Positions 11,889 through 23,894 of a stretch of 64,000 nt of DNA are shown here, piece after piece; the first letter of the stretch is position 1; every line of letters starts with the position of its first letter. The position numbers were made by a program, and so were the translations under genes. The notes under the pieces were generated by a model that did not search any database, was not told where the DNA came from, and was given only the letters and a program-made list of their open reading frames with translations. This DNA is from Calendula officinalis (taxonomy: Eukaryota; Streptophyta; Magnoliopsida; Asterales; Asteraceae): contig OY970820.1 in NCBI GenBank assembly GCA_963853835.1, forward strand, positions 74,024,909 to 74,088,908. The letters are read 5' to 3'.

Positions 11889-13190
11889 ATGTCGTTATCG
11901 AGTGTTATCGATATTTCGTCCGACTCCGAATATGATAGTGATCATAGTACTGCTACGCCTAGAAGTATTCTTTCATGTCAAGTTGTTCTATGGCATCGAC
12001 AACCAAGAAGACGTCATATCCCTATTATCCCAAATGGTCCTCTGCCGCCTGTTAATGGCCAACGTCAAATTTTATTTCGTAAGTTTGAGGGCGGTATTTT
12101 ATTTGTGTCTACGCCTGTGAAGCCACGTCGTAATTTAACTCCAAGAACCCCTCGATGACAAGAACCAGAACATACATCAGAATCAGAACTAGAAGAATAT
12201 TCGGAGCCTGAAGAAGACTCTGAAGCAGAAGATGAACCAGAAGAAGACGTTGAATCGTCGCCGGACGTCCAAATTCGACTTATCATTATTTAAATATTTT
12301 ATTTTCTTAACTATATTGAAATTTTGTTTTAATTAGTTATTTTCTTTTTACCTTGTTTGGCTGGATGTGCCATTCTTTTCCAAACTTAACCATTAAGAAA
12401 CGTTTTTAATAAAAGTATTATCTTATTAATCAAAAAGAACATCTTATTTTGTTGTTTGAAAATATGTTTCATACTATAATAAGTAATTTCCTTATTTAGC
12501 GATTTCTACTACTACTACTACTATTACGTCTACTACTACTACGACTATTGTATATGTTTTTCCCTATTTCTTTAAAATGTTTCTGTTATGTCTACTCTAT
12601 AATTTTTTTTTCTCTTTATCGTCTTGTCCCTCATACCCTTTCCCCTGAGTTTAAGCGAATTGAGATATATCTACGGTCTACACGATCTCATTCTTACTCA
12701 CGTCATTGCCGCACAGTCTACGACTTTTGAAGATGATGTGAATCTAGCAACAAGAGTGATAGATGATGCTTTTGGAAGTGGATCGTTTAAAGACCAATTG
12801 GTTGTGTCTAGCAAATCGTCTGAACCCTCTAGCAACGACAATGGGAAGCGTTACTACAACAACAATCAGCAAAACTACATAGGGAACAAGTATCAGAAAA
12901 TCCAGAGCTATGCTGCATTCAACCAGAAGAACAACGATCAGTCGAAACCCTGATGAAAAACTATGTGCTAGAAGCAATCCCAAGTGTAACAAGTGCAATT
13001 GACATCATGATGATCACTGTCAGAAGTTTTATATATGTGACCGTTGGGGTCACAATTTTAGAAAATGTATGTCTTACACTCCTCCCAAAATTCTCGTCTT
13101 TTACGAGTGTGGTGACCCAAATCTCTACCGTAATCATTGTCCAAAGCTATAGAAGAACAACAATAACAACAATGATCGTCAGAATGGTTG
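11889..13190 (+). pseudogene. Gyp-1 gag remnant
   Basis: Only fragments remain. The first part is an acidic start (SSVIDISSDSEYDSD) near 11890-12160. Later come an Asn/Gln-rich stretch with YNNNQQNY and KYQKIQS (about 12850-12950) and knuckle-like pieces with CDRWGHNFRKC and YECGDPNLYRNHC (13035-13150). Stops and frame changes separate them, and a (CTA)n microsatellite interrupts at 12506. The usual gag core is not recognisable, so length and function cannot be judged. Confidence 0.6.
12506..12545. repeat. (CTA)n microsatellite
   Basis: Imperfect CTA triplet run inside the Gyp-1 gag remnant. Confidence 0.9.
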
Positions 13191-13219
13191 TGGTCGAGCG
13201 TTCATCATTGGTGCTTAAG

Positions 13220-15830
13220 AAGCTCGCGAAGATCCCAATACTGTTACCAGTACGTTTATTATCGACAATTATTTTGCTTCTATTTTATTCGATTCGAGAG
13301 CCGATTTGAGTTTTGTAACGACCGACTTTAAAATATTCTTAGAAGTCGAATCATCGTCTATAGTGGTAAGTTATGAAATTGAATTAGTAGATGGCAAGTT
13401 ATTATGTCTAGTGAGATTTTCTTAAGAGTTGTAAGCTTAATCTAGACAATCATATATTCGAGATTGACCTTATGCCTGTAGAGCTAGGTATTTTTGATAT
13501 CGTCATAGGGATTAATTGGTTATCTAAACACCATGTTGATATATTATGCCACAACAAACAAATTCGAATCCCTTTAACAAAAACAGAAACATTAATAATT
13601 CAAGGTGAACAAAGAAACAAAAATATCAAAATCATAAATGCCATGAAAGCACAAAATATCTTCATAAAGGATGCCAAGCCTTTCTTGCTCATGTCGTTCA
13701 CAAGCAGTCCAAAGATCGTAAGATCGAGGACATTCCTTTCGTTCGTGATTTTCCTAACGTTTTCCTGGCAAATTGCCTGGACTGACACCTCAGTGACAAG
13801 TTGAATTCCGCATCGTTTTGAATCCAAAATTCACTCCTATCGCACTTTCTCCTTATCGTCTTGCACCGTCTGAAATGAAAGAACTTTCTTCTCTATTACA
13901 AGAACTTTATGATCTTAGTTTCATTCGACCGAGTTTCTCATCCTGGGAGCTCCGGTCCCTTTTCGTTAAAAAGAAAGATGGTTCAATGAGGATGTGCATT
14001 GACTATCGAGAATTGGATAAAGTAACCATTAAAAACCGTTATCCTTTTTTCCCGTATTGATAATCTATTCGATCAACTCCAAGGATCGAGTTTCTACTCC
14101 AAGATTGATCTTCGTTCAAGCTATCACCAGTTGAAGGTTCGTGATGAAGATATACCCAAGACCATATTCAGAACTCGTTATGGTCATTTCAAATTCTTGG
14201 TTATGCTATGTGGTTTGACCAATGCGCCTGCTGTGTTTAAGGATCTCTTCAATAGAGCGTGTAAGCAATATCTCGACAAATTCGTCTTCGTCTTCATAGA
14301 TCATATTCTAATCTATTCGCGAACAAGAGCAGAACATGAAGAGCACTTATGAATTATTCTTGAGTTGTTGGAGAAAGAGAAGTGTATGCCAAGTCATCAA
14401 AGTGTGAATTCTGGTTGAGTGAAGTACAATTCCAAGGGCATGTCATTAGCAAAGAAGGAATCGACATCGATTCTGCAAAGATTGAGGCTATTAAGAAATG
14501 GGAAGCTCGAAAGACCCCAACAGAAATTAGACAATTTCTTGGTCTTGCTGGCTATCATAGAAGATTCATCGAGAATTTCACGAAGATAGCTACAAATTTA
14601 ACGGTGTTGACACAAAAAGATGAGAAGTTGTATGGGGCGAAAACCAAGAATCGGCCTTCCAAACCCTACATTCCATAATATTTTCCCCGCAAATTCTATC
14701 TCTTCCCGAAGGAACCGACAATTTCGTAGTTGCTGTGGTACTTCACACCAAGGGCTAGGCTGTGTATTGATGACAAGGTGATCGCCTACGCTCCTCTATA
14801 ATTGAAGATTCACGAGAAGAACTACACAATGCATGATCTCGAGTTAAGTGCCGTGGTGTTCGCTTTGAAGATTTGGAGATATTACCTCTACGGTACCAAG
14901 TGCATGATATTCACCGACCACAAGACTCTGCAACACATATTCAATCAATAAGAGCTCAACCTGAGACAGCGCAGATAGGTAGAGTTGGTGAATGATTACG
15001 ACTGCGAGATCAAATATCACTCTGGTAAAGCTAACGTCTTAGCTGATGCCTTAAGTCGGAAAGAGCAACCCAAACGTCATCGTATTCGAGCCCTGCCAAT
15101 TTCCATTCTTTCTAATCTATCCTCCCAAATTCATAAATTCCAAATTGAAGCCTTAGAGATAGAGAACATGAAGAAGGAAGCCGTATGTGTTTTGGAGAAG
15201 CAACTAGAAGCAAAGGTGGATGGAACCCTATACTTTATGGATCGTATATGAGTCCCTAATCATGGAAGTGTTCGCGACGTCATCCTAAATAAAGCTCACA
15301 AGTCCAACTATTCGATTTCATCCCGGTGCTGACAAGATGTACATAGATAACAAGGAACCTTATTTGTGGCCTAACATGGAGAAAGAGATTTCAGTCTACG
15401 TCAACAAATGTCTAACGTCCTCACAAGTGAAAGCTGAAAAATGAAAAACCGTCTAGTGTTCTGCAACAACCAGAGATCCCTGAATGGAAATGGTAACAAA
15501 CCTTAATGGATTTTAGAACCAAGTTACCTCGAACGTCTGGTGGTCATGTTACAATTCGCGTAATTGTCGATCGTTTAACCAAATCAACTCACTTTATCGC
15601 GATCAAGGAAACTGATAAAATGGAGAAGCTGACAACAATCTACTTAAAGGAAGTCGTATCTCGGCAGGGGGTGACAATATCGATCATATCTAATCGCTTC
15701 ATTCGTTTCACTTTTCGTTTATGGCAAACGTTGCAAAACATTCTCGGTACTCGCCCCGATATGAGTACTGCCTATCATCCACATCTATTTCTCGTTGTCT
15801 CTCCTGTTCGTTCTTTGTTTTAAATTTCGG
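13220..15830 (+). pseudogene. pol: Gyp-1 pol remnant: PR, RT, RNase H, partial IN
   Basis: Protease-like region around 13270-13570 has DSRADLSFV where the family has D-S/T-G, so the active site is altered, followed by IVIGINWLSKH. RT spans about 13818-14350 with LAPSEMKEL, VKKKDGSMRMCIDYRELDK, DLRSSYHQL and FIDHILIYS; the second catalytic Asp of the family's IDD is His here. RNase H with HEKNYTMHDLELSAV and FTDHKTLQHIF lies at about 14380-15080. Integrase (about 15290-15810) has the KTK-type core start and VDRLTKSTHF but lacks the usual Asp in the SIISNR segment, then stops abruptly at AYHPH. At least eight stops or frameshifts occur. No C-terminal integrase or chromodomain is left. Confidence 0.85.
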
Positions 15831-15844
15831 GACGAAATTTTTTT

Positions 15845-15856
15845 AACCAGGGAGAA
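15845..15856 (+). other. Gyp-1 polypurine tract
   Basis: AACCAGGGAGAA abuts the 3' LTR start TGTGACAACT, preceded by the conserved gypsy-type CGGGACGAAATTT leader. Confidence 0.8.
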
Positions 15857-18682
15857 TGTGACAACTCGCCATTTTGGGTATGTTACTATTTTTCATTTCT
15901 TACTTTCTCTATTTAGAAAGTTTCTATTTTAGAAACTTTCTCATTTCGTAACATTTCTAATTTTAGAAAGTTTCTATTTTTACAAACTTTCCTCGTTTCT
16001 AATTATCTCTAATTATAGAAAGTTTCTATTTTTAGAAACTTTCCTCATTTCTATATTTACGAAGTTTCTATGTTTAGAAACTTTCCTCATTTAGTTTCAT
16101 TTCTACTTTTGGCATCCAAACACATGACTAGTTCACCGAACATTTAACATTTTCACCATACATCAGTGTTTGACTATTTTAGTCAACACAACATCTTATA
16201 TTACTTGTGGTGACTTCATTTCATAAAAACATTTCTAAAAATAATACTTATGTATTATTTGAAACAATAAATCAAAATAATTAACGAAATGTGACTCGTA
16301 ACGAATTTTATTCCAAACCGACACATCAATTGTTGTCCCGACCACTATGTGGCCGAGCCTAGTCCTCCTCCTCCACTAAATATCGTCCAAACCCCACCAA
16401 GGTGGTGTGGTTATCATCTCATTTGAATCTTGAATTGTTATCCCTATCCCTCTTTGAATTGAAAACCTTATCTCCATCTACAACTTGAAAGAGTCCTAGT
16501 CCTTCTATAACTCTATCATCTAAACCCTAAATTCCTCCTTATAAATACCACACTTAAATCCTTTTTTTCCTTTGTTGATTTCGTCCCATACATCCCCAAA
16601 ACAGCCCCGAGTTTCTTCCATTCGGCCGAGGCAAAACTCCAAGCACACCCTTCGTTCGTTCGTCGATCAAGCAAACCCGCAGTCCCCTTTGCTCGTCCCC
16701 TTCGTTCTTCGATCAAGGTATGATGTTATGACCTTTGTTTTTCCTTGATTTCTCCTTGCTTGATCACTGCTTTGAACCCGAGACCATGGCCCTAGGCCAT
16801 ATGGTCTCGGTTAGCCATGAAAGTCCGAACATACAAGCATGTATGCACCCGTATGCATGTGTGTGTGTTTATTGCTTGATTTGTTGCTAGATCCGTTACC
16901 TAGAACCCTAGATCTCGAACTTTGACATGATAAACCCTAGATCTAGTCCCTAGTCTCGAACCCTACCCGATCTAGTACCAAAAATCGAACCCTAGACTTG
17001 ATCTAGACCGAACTAGAACCGAACCGTAAGGGTTTCGGCCCTAGCCGGCCAACCCTAATCGAAATACCATCAAAACCGAGCCTAGTTGACCTAGATTGAC
17101 CATGTTTGACCTTGGTTGACCGAATAGCATCCTAGGCTAAACCCTAACCGAAATCTAGTGGACCTATGTTGACTTTGTTGACTAATTTTGACGATTGTTG
17201 ACCCACAAGTCAAACCGGGTCAAGGCCGGATCTTGACCCAAACCGTGGACCCAAACCGAATATCTAATCGGGCCAAGGCCCGTACTTGGCCCATATCGAT
17301 CTACCTTAGTCCATCGGGCCCAAACTTTAGTTGGCCCATTAGTATCCAAGCCCATTTGGACCAAAGCCCAAACCTTTGGCCCACTTATACCCAAACCGAA
17401 CCCAATTAGGCCCAAGCCCAATCCATGGCCCAATGTAATCGGACCTATGCCCAATAAGAGGCCCAGTGGCCCAACCTAGTGGCCCAAGAAGCCCATTTAG
17501 GCCCATTAAGTCTAACCCAAGCCCATTTCATTTCATTCCATATCATTTCATTTCATTTCATTTCGATCTATTAAGGTCCAATAACCCAAATTCATTCGAT
17601 GTCACAAAACATAAAACATAACATTAATTTCATATCATATATCATTATTATTAGATCGCCTGTGTTAGCTTAGTCTAATTAGAAGCGTTATTGCGTTATG
17701 GCGCTAGGAGTCTTTGAAGAGATTCTTTGAGGTTTATCAAGAGCTAAGCTTTGCCAAGGTGAGTCCACAGACCCCTTTTACTCTTTTATTGTTTTATAAA
17801 CTTGGGGTGGAAAACATAAACACAACTGCTACTGTTTTACTATGACTCTACAACTTCTATACATTTTCATTATCGCGTTGGCATGACAAACGATTATTAT
17901 GCCGGACTAAGGTGCCAGCAATTATTAGCTAGTGGATGTAGACCATGGATATACAGATAGTACTATTGGCTGACACTCATCCTCCCATCGAACGATTGAT
18001 CATTACTTGGTTTAACCAAGACATTTCCAGGAGTGTATATCCGTAAAAGAACATAACATACTGGAGTTGAAGTGTTGATTGTGGACTTAGGGGTTGGTAT
18101 ATTAACTCAATGGACTAGCTACCTGTTGGGGATAACGGTCATGCGATGTTAAACATAACAATTTGTTCAACACTTTTTCATAAACATAACTAGTAGTCGT
18201 AGATATTCTACAACTACACTACACATTTCATACTTACTACTCATATCATATGAGTGTTGAACTTTATACTTTTCAGTCATAAACCATTTTATTAACAAAT
18301 ATTTTGGGTAGCAAAACACTTTACTTTACCTTTTACTATAACCCTGTGGATTCACTCAACATTATTTGTTGACCCCCTTTTACTTATGTTTTTCCAGGTG
18401 ATTAGGTACACAGTGAGACTGGAGGATATGAGCAGTGGATTGTCGTGAGCCATGAATGAACATTTAAGTTTACGAACAATCATTTCATTTTTAAAACTTA
18501 CTATTTTTAGTAACTACTATTTTTGGAAACTTTCCATTTTTAGAAGGTAAACCATTCTCATGATGTTATTTATGTGGTTGTTTGTTTACTTAATTTTTTC
18601 TACGTAATCATGAACGTTACACTTCCGTTCTTCCGCAAAACATTTTAAATGAAGTAAAACTCATTTTTGGCGGGGTGTGACA
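15857..18682 (+). repeat. Gyp-1 3' LTR (2826 bp)
   Basis: Matches the 5' LTR base for base over long stretches, with scattered substitutions and small indels, and ends at TGTGACA next to target duplication GGCAA. Confidence 0.95.
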
Positions 18683-19558
18683 GGCAAGCTCAGTTATAAG
18701 GGCATCGTTGTCTTCGTCTTCATCGACTTCTTCGATGCTGACTTCAGGCATGTTGAACAAACCAACAGCTGAAGTGTTGTCAGCTTCATCATCTGATGGA
18801 GGATATTCGATTCTGCTGGGCTTGTTTAAGGACACAAGAGCAGTCGAAGATCCAGAGGGACTCACTTTAGAGTCCTTTGGAGGTTGAAATTTGTTGAGTA
18901 CTGTTCTCTCATGGCTTAGAATCATACCATAGAGAGATGAAAGAGTATAGTCTTTCAAAGTAGGGGATGTACTCATGCAAGTTATGATGGTAGCCCATTT
19001 AGAAGGTAAGGCTGCCATAAACTTACACATTTTGTACATATCGTCCTTATCAACCCCATGAGACTTCAGCTCGTTTAACAGAATGTTATAACGATTGAAA
19101 GTTTGAGCTATAGTCTCATTTGGCTTGGCTTTAAACAGTTCATAATCATGTATGAGCATGTTTTTGTTGTGTTCTCGCACAACTGATGTGCTTTCATAAA
19201 CTTCAGCCAGCCTCTCCCACATTTCGTTAACTGAGTCACAAAATTTAATATTGTGATACAGTTCATCACCAACTGCTTGAAAAAGCATATCCATACCCTT
19301 GTTCTCAAGATGAACAAGACGTTTTTCAGTGTCTGTCCACTGAGCCTCAGACTTCACCACATAGTGTTCTGGTATTTCAGAAGTACCAGGGATGAGGGTT
19401 TTAGGAACATATTTTCCTATCGTGATGTTATCTTGGAGTTTTGGATGATAGGTAACCATGTGGGACAACATACGGGTTTTCAACATGGGGTAGTTCGTTT
19501 GAGTGAGTTTAGGAGGTTTTCCAGATGATGGAAGATCTGATGACGTAGGTTCAGCCAT
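18683..19558 (-). pseudogene. gag: Cop-A gag, N-terminal part
   Basis: The frame starts at ATG 19558-19556, about 40 nt after the primer site, and is open to the Gyp-1 junction. It has the UBN2-type copia gag core: KRLVHLENKGMDMLFQAV, WERLAEVYES, MLIHDYELF and SLYGMILSHERTVL. It is interrupted by Gyp-1 after an acidic run (DEDEDNDALITELA). The reading frame on the other side (from 8805) continues without loss, as expected from a simple insertion with a 5-bp duplication. Confidence 0.88.
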
Positions 19559-19598
19559 AACAGATGCTCAAAATTGATGGAAAACAATTTTGTCACTT

Positions 19599-19610
19599 GC
19601 TCTGATACCA
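19599..19610 (-). other. Cop-A primer-binding site
   Basis: On the minus strand TGGTATCAGAGC follows the 5' LTR end by 2 nt; initiator tRNA-Met type. Confidence 0.92.
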
Positions 19611-19612
19611 GT

Positions 19613-20460
19613 TGTTGGATCCCAACAACACTAACGTGTTGCGTTAAGACTGATTTACGAAGATAATATAATGAACAACAAGATTTCAATTAGGGGTGAG
19701 CATAACAGGGTATCCGCTGGTTCCGACTGGAACCAGAACCGGAACCAGAACCGCAGGTTCCTAAAATATAGGAACCGGAACCGGAACCTGGAAGACAGGT
19801 TCCTAAATTTCGGGAACCGGAACCGGAACCGCCGGTTCCAGGGCAGGTTCCGGTTACCCTGTCTCTAAATTCAAAAAAAATTATCATTACTTACTATGTA
19901 AACAAGACAATAAATCACACGAACCAACGATTAGAAATATCGTTTAATAGTTTTAAATATAGTTCAACGATTACGAATATTGTTCAAAATATAAATAAGT
20001 GAATAATTATGATTAAAACATAGTAAATGTGTGAAAGGTGTGAAAGTCAGTCACAAATATATGACCTCACGACGAATGAATATCTCACTCAATTATAACG
20101 AGTAAAGGAAATTTTATATTTTTACTTGGACTAGTATTTTACATTTATATAAATCATAAATCTATTTAATTTATTGTATAATATAATATATATTATATAT
20201 TTTAATAAAAACATACAGTGTAATCACCGGTTCCAGGGTATCCACCGGTTCCAGGTTCCTTACTTTTGAGAACCAGAACCGGAACCTCTTAAGGCGGTTC
20301 CATGATTTTAGGAACCGGAACCAGAACCTCCTAACAGGTTCCGGGTCCGGAACCTCCGGTTCCGAGACGGTTCCGGTTCCGATTCCGGTTACCCTCTTTT
20401 TCTGCTCACCCCTAATTTCAATGATTAAGAGTTTATTAAAACAACTTAATACAATACAAA
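19613..20460 (-). repeat. Cop-A 5' LTR remnant, interrupted by a hAT MITE
   Basis: 19613-19690 and 20423-20460 match the first about 120 bp of the 3' LTR at 237. Similarity stops near AATACAATACAAA, where Gyp-2 begins, so about 840 bp of the LTR, including its promoter half, is missing. Confidence 0.82.
19691..20414. mobile_element. Non-autonomous hAT MITE (724 bp, TSD ATTTCAAT)
   Basis: Terminal inverted repeats TAGGGGTGAGCA and TGCTCACCCCTA with a perfect 8-bp duplication at 19683-19690 and 20415-20422, diagnostic for hAT. Both subterminal regions are packed with GGTTCCGGTTCC-type repeats in opposite orientation, and the centre (19870-20215) is AT-rich. No transposase. Confidence 0.93.
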
Positions 20461-22275
20461 ATATATCGAAACCAAAGTTAAGCATAAGTCCGCTCTAGTG
20501 TTCTTCTATTCAAGGCCCCGCATCTCTATCCATGCGTACCTAAATCTTCGATACTGAGTACATAGCAAAACAAACAAGGAGTACGTGAGACAAAACGTCT
20601 CGTGAGCTACATGGGTTTAGACCCAACAATAACAAGTGTCAACTTACATACAATAATATATATAATCTGTCTATCCAGTCTAGTCACCCTATGGTGACCC
20701 TATCGATCTTGCTCTCCTAGCAAACATATCTAACTATCGGGTTGCCCCCGAACTAGTTAGAAGCACATACATATCTAGTTATTGGGTTGCCCCCGAACTA
20801 ACTAGAAACAAGATACCGGCAAGAGGGAATCGCCCAATCTACCGATACCTGCCTTACTCGCCGGTATATGTCCAGTTAGCAAGACTATAACTGGATGAGT
20901 CGATGGGAATCCACCCAAATGCCCCTCAGTCCACACCTCATGACTAGGATCCCCCGCATCATCACATTATTTCAATCTTACCATAACTCAATAGTTATTT
21001 CAATCAAAGCCCTTGGCTATCACATCTATCACCAAACAAGTTAGTTAATTATTAACAATAATATATAACTAACTAAACAAATATGAATCCACACAATTAA
21101 TAAAATAGACTGTATCACAAGTAAGAAAATGTATTTCAAAGGCTATGTACTCAGTAAAGTCCACACGTACTCACCTTAGCAATTAATGCTCCAAACGTGT
21201 TCTTCAAACACAATCCTTCCTTTTCCACAAGATTGCACACTTCGAGAATCCACCGAAAACCCTAATATGACAATCACAACTTGTTCAAAAACAATTACTA
21301 CTAATAATAAACCTATTTATTATCAGAACCCCTATGATAATACTTTCCCCCAACTTTTAATGATTTCCAAAACCCTAGGTTTAACCAAATCTTGAGATTC
21401 TTACAAATCTTAACCATACACTTGTTTCATGTATTAAAATACCGTCTATTAAGTGAATACAACATTTATTTCACCATTTAAGAAAACCCCAAGAACTAGG
21501 GTTTGAGATCCAAGCTTTTACTTCCATGGATCTAAAGTAATAAACATCAAGGAGTGAAGATTTACCTTAATCTTCAACAATGGAAGCAAAATCACTTGAT
21601 TTGGACCCCAAAATCGGCTCCAAATGACCTTTTCCACTCAAAATATGTATAAGAACTTAGAGAGAGAGTTAGAGTTTCAAGTTTGGCATTTAATGGCCAA
21701 AACCCGAATTTAATGTGTTCCAGACGACCTCGCGCGCTCGACCACCACCATGTCGCGTGCTCGACACGACTAGAAGTGCTCAGCCCCAGATACTCGCGCC
21801 CCTCGACAACCTCTCGCGCCCATCGGCACGGGTTCTGTCCGAATCGGGATTTCTCTGCACTTCGCTCGCGTGCTCGACAGACCCCTGCTCGCGCGCTCGA
21901 GCAACTTGTTCCCTTGTGTTCAATTTTTATGCTGATTTGGTCTTACTTTCGACCCGTTTTCGACCTTAACCATATCAAATGATGTCCAAATGACACGAAA
22001 CCAATTCCCACGTGTTTTAAATGTTTATCTTATTTTATCATATTTTTACATTATTTATTTATTACAAAATTTCGGGTCGTTGAATTAACGGAGTAGCACT
22101 AACGAAATCAGCACTAACTGGTCAGCACTAACGGAGTCAGCATTAACGGGATCAGCATTAACTGATCAGCACTGAAGGAATCAACATTAACTGATCAACA
22201 CTAATGGAATCAGCACTAACTGATCAACACTAACGGAATCAGCACTAACTGATCAGCACTAATGGGGTCGTTACA
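20461..22275 (-). repeat. Gyp-2 3' LTR
   Basis: On the sense strand it starts TGTAACGACCCC immediately after the polypurine tract CTTAAGGGGTAGATAG (22276-22292 region). The exact outer end is uncertain because the AT-rich terminus resembles the Cop-A LTR there. A GC-rich patch at 21715-21900 (CGCGCTCGA) gives spurious frames. Nothing else is coded. Confidence 0.75.
22090..22268. repeat. Tandem CAGCACTAACTGAT/GGAAT repeats at Gyp-2 U3 start
   Basis: About eleven units of 15-17 bp with the core AGCACTAAC or AGCATTAAC, alternately followed by GGAATC and TGATC, fill the first 180 nt of U3. Confidence 0.9.
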
Positions 22276-22287
22276 ACTATCTACCCC

Positions 22288-23658
22288 TTAAGAAGATTCC
22301 GTCCTCGGAATCTCATCATAGTTCACAAAGTCCGGATACCTTTTCCGAATCTCGTCTTTGACTTCCCAAGTCAAATTTGGTCCAAGGGAATGCTTCCATT
22401 TGACCAACACCAACTCGATCTCTTTATTTCGAAGCTTCTTTGTCTTTGTCTCTAATATAGCTTCGGGTTCCTCAATCAGCCGGTTCGGGGCATCAACCCG
22501 CAACTCTTGCACTGGAATAATATTTTCCACCTCTCCAATAAACTTCTTCAAATAACTAACGTGAAAGGTGTCATGCACACCTTGAAGCTTGGGTGGAAGT
22601 TCCAACTTAAATGCTCGAAGCCCAATCCGGCTCAAGATTTTGAACGGTCCAACATATCTCGGACTCAACTTTCCTTTCTTTCCAAACCGCATTACACACT
22701 TCCAAGGTGACCCTTTCAACATTACCATATCACCGACATCCAAGTCGTATGGCCTCTTCTTCAAACCCGAATAACTTTGTTGTCTATCTTGAGCGGCTTT
22801 CATGTTGGCTTGTATTATACCAATCTTTTCATTCGTCACTTTTACAATCTCGGGACCCGTGAGCTTTGTCTCTCCCGCTTCTAGCCAACAAGATGGAGTT
22901 CTACATTTTCTCACATACAATGCCTCATAAGGTGGCATCTTAATAGTCGAGTGATAACTATTATTATACGAGAACTAGACTAACGGTAAATGTTCATCCC
23001 ATTTACCATCGAAATCTAACACACACGATCTCAACATGTCTTCAACCGTTTGAATCGTTCTTTCACACGATCTCAATATGTCATGCTCAACCGCAACTTT
23101 GTACCCAACTCTCCTTGCAACGATCTCCAAAATCTCGAGGTAAACCTCGTGTCTCTAACGGATACTATCGATAATGGAACCCCGTGGAGTCGGACTACGT
23201 CATCAACATACAACTTAGCCAACCTCTCAAGTGGCAAATTTTCCTGAATGACTAAAAATAACGCACTCTTGGTCAACCGGTCAACTATGACCAAAATGGC
23301 ATCGTGACCCTTACTCGTCTTTGGCAAACAAACTATGAAATCCATAGTTATGTCTTCTCACTTTCCGGCCGGTACTAACAATGATTAGGCTACCCCATAC
23401 GGTACTTGATGCTCAGCTTTCACTTTTTGCACAAGTGGCACACTTCGAGATGTACTTGGCTACCCTCGCCTTCATTCTAGGCCACCAATAAACCCATTTG
23501 AAATCTTGGTACGTCTTTTTACTTCCCGGGTGAATTGAATACTTTGACTTGTGCACATCATTCAACAACTCTTTTCGGGTACCCCTGAACTTAGGAACCC
23601 AAACTCGACCGCCTACGGTTTTCAACTCTTGGGCATTTTCCAGGAAGTGTTGGTTCAA
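22288..23658 (-). pseudogene. Gyp-2 integrase and chromo-like C-terminus
   Basis: 23658-23413 encodes the H2C2 zinc-binding part (HPGSKKTYQDFKWVYWWP, CATCAKS). 23345-23073 encodes the catalytic core with VDRLTKSALF and HGVPLSIVS, where the usual Asp after IVS is Val. 22938-22288 encodes PPYEALYVRKCRTPSCW, DRQQSYSGLKKRPYDLDVGDMV, the GPFKILSRIG barrel and a chromo-like tail (VLVKWKHSLGPNLTWE). Frameshifts near 23410 and 23070-22940 break it. Protease, RT and RNase H are absent. The chromo-like tail would direct integration to modified chromatin in an active relative. Confidence 0.85.
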
Positions 23659-23662
23659 CCCT

Positions 23663-23894
23663 TGGGCTCGTATTCGTTATCAAAAATATCGTGCTGCAAG
23701 GGATGAACCTACACATGTTGCCCAAAAAGTAGAGACAGAGTGTTCTTTACTAGACGACGCTATTAAAGAGTTTTTCAAAACTACATGGGTTACATAAGCT
23801 GTTTTTATGGGGTTAGTTACCTACATGTCTATCTAGAGGGCCACTGTAGCTCGTGTCATCAAGCTAAGGTTACGAACTTGCACAAGTGGGAGTC
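23663..23894 (+). pseudogene. Cop-D internal 3' tail fused to Gyp-2
   Basis: From GCTCGTATT near 23666 the sequence matches 35738-35967. It contains a short frame with VETECSLLDDAIKEFF that I do not recognise as a copia domain. It ends in a stop at 23795-23797, about 100 nt before the LTR. Confidence 0.6.

Larger units (their letters stand above)
8811..18682 (+). mobile_element. Gyp-1: Ty3/gypsy retrotransposon nested in Cop-A gag
   Basis: Two 2.8-kb LTRs (TGTGACAACT...GGGTGTGACA) flank a 4.2-kb interior. The 5-bp target duplication GGCAA at 8806-8810 and 18683-18687 is perfect, so the boundaries are certain. The primer site, a PR-RT-RH-IN order and the plus orientation all fit Ty3/gypsy. 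The LTRs differ only by scattered substitutions, yet the interior has many stops and frameshifts and has lost several catalytic residues. I infer it was mobilised in trans by a related active element. The integrase is cut off before its C-terminal domain, so clade assignment is not possible by eye. Confidence 0.95.
237..20460 (-). mobile_element. Cop-A: Ty1/copia retrotransposon with extra ORF, nested and truncated
   Basis: In sense (minus) order the element shows a truncated 5' LTR (20460-19613), an initiator tRNA-Met primer site, gag, protease, integrase, reverse transcriptase, RNase H, an extra ORF, a polypurine tract and a complete 3' LTR (1195-237). The PR-IN-RT-RH order and YVDD motif identify Ty1/copia. 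The long gag with coiled coil and two CCHC knuckles, plus an ORF after RNase H, resembles the SIRE/Maximus-type large copia elements. Gyp-1 is inserted in gag and a hAT MITE in the 5' LTR. Stops and frameshifts in pol and the extra ORF show that it is dead. Without insertions it would be about 9.6 kb. Confidence 0.9.
20461..23662 (-). mobile_element. Gyp-2: Ty3/gypsy element, 3' half only
   Basis: On the minus strand an integrase-end coding region is followed by a polypurine tract and a 1.8-kb LTR. The 5' half is lost at the junction with Cop-D near 23662, and the LTR's outer end abuts the truncated Cop-A LTR near 20460. A chromo-like C-terminus places it among chromoviruses. Confidence 0.85.

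Noticed and set aside
12065..12286. Ser/Glu-rich minus-strand frame in Gyp-1
   Set aside because: Antisense of the acidic gag start; no support as a gene.
21683..21982. 99-residue frame, Arg/Ala rich, in the Gyp-2 LTR
   Set aside because: It lies wholly inside the LTR in a CGCGCTCGA-rich patch with no domain, and two overlapping frames are equally open.
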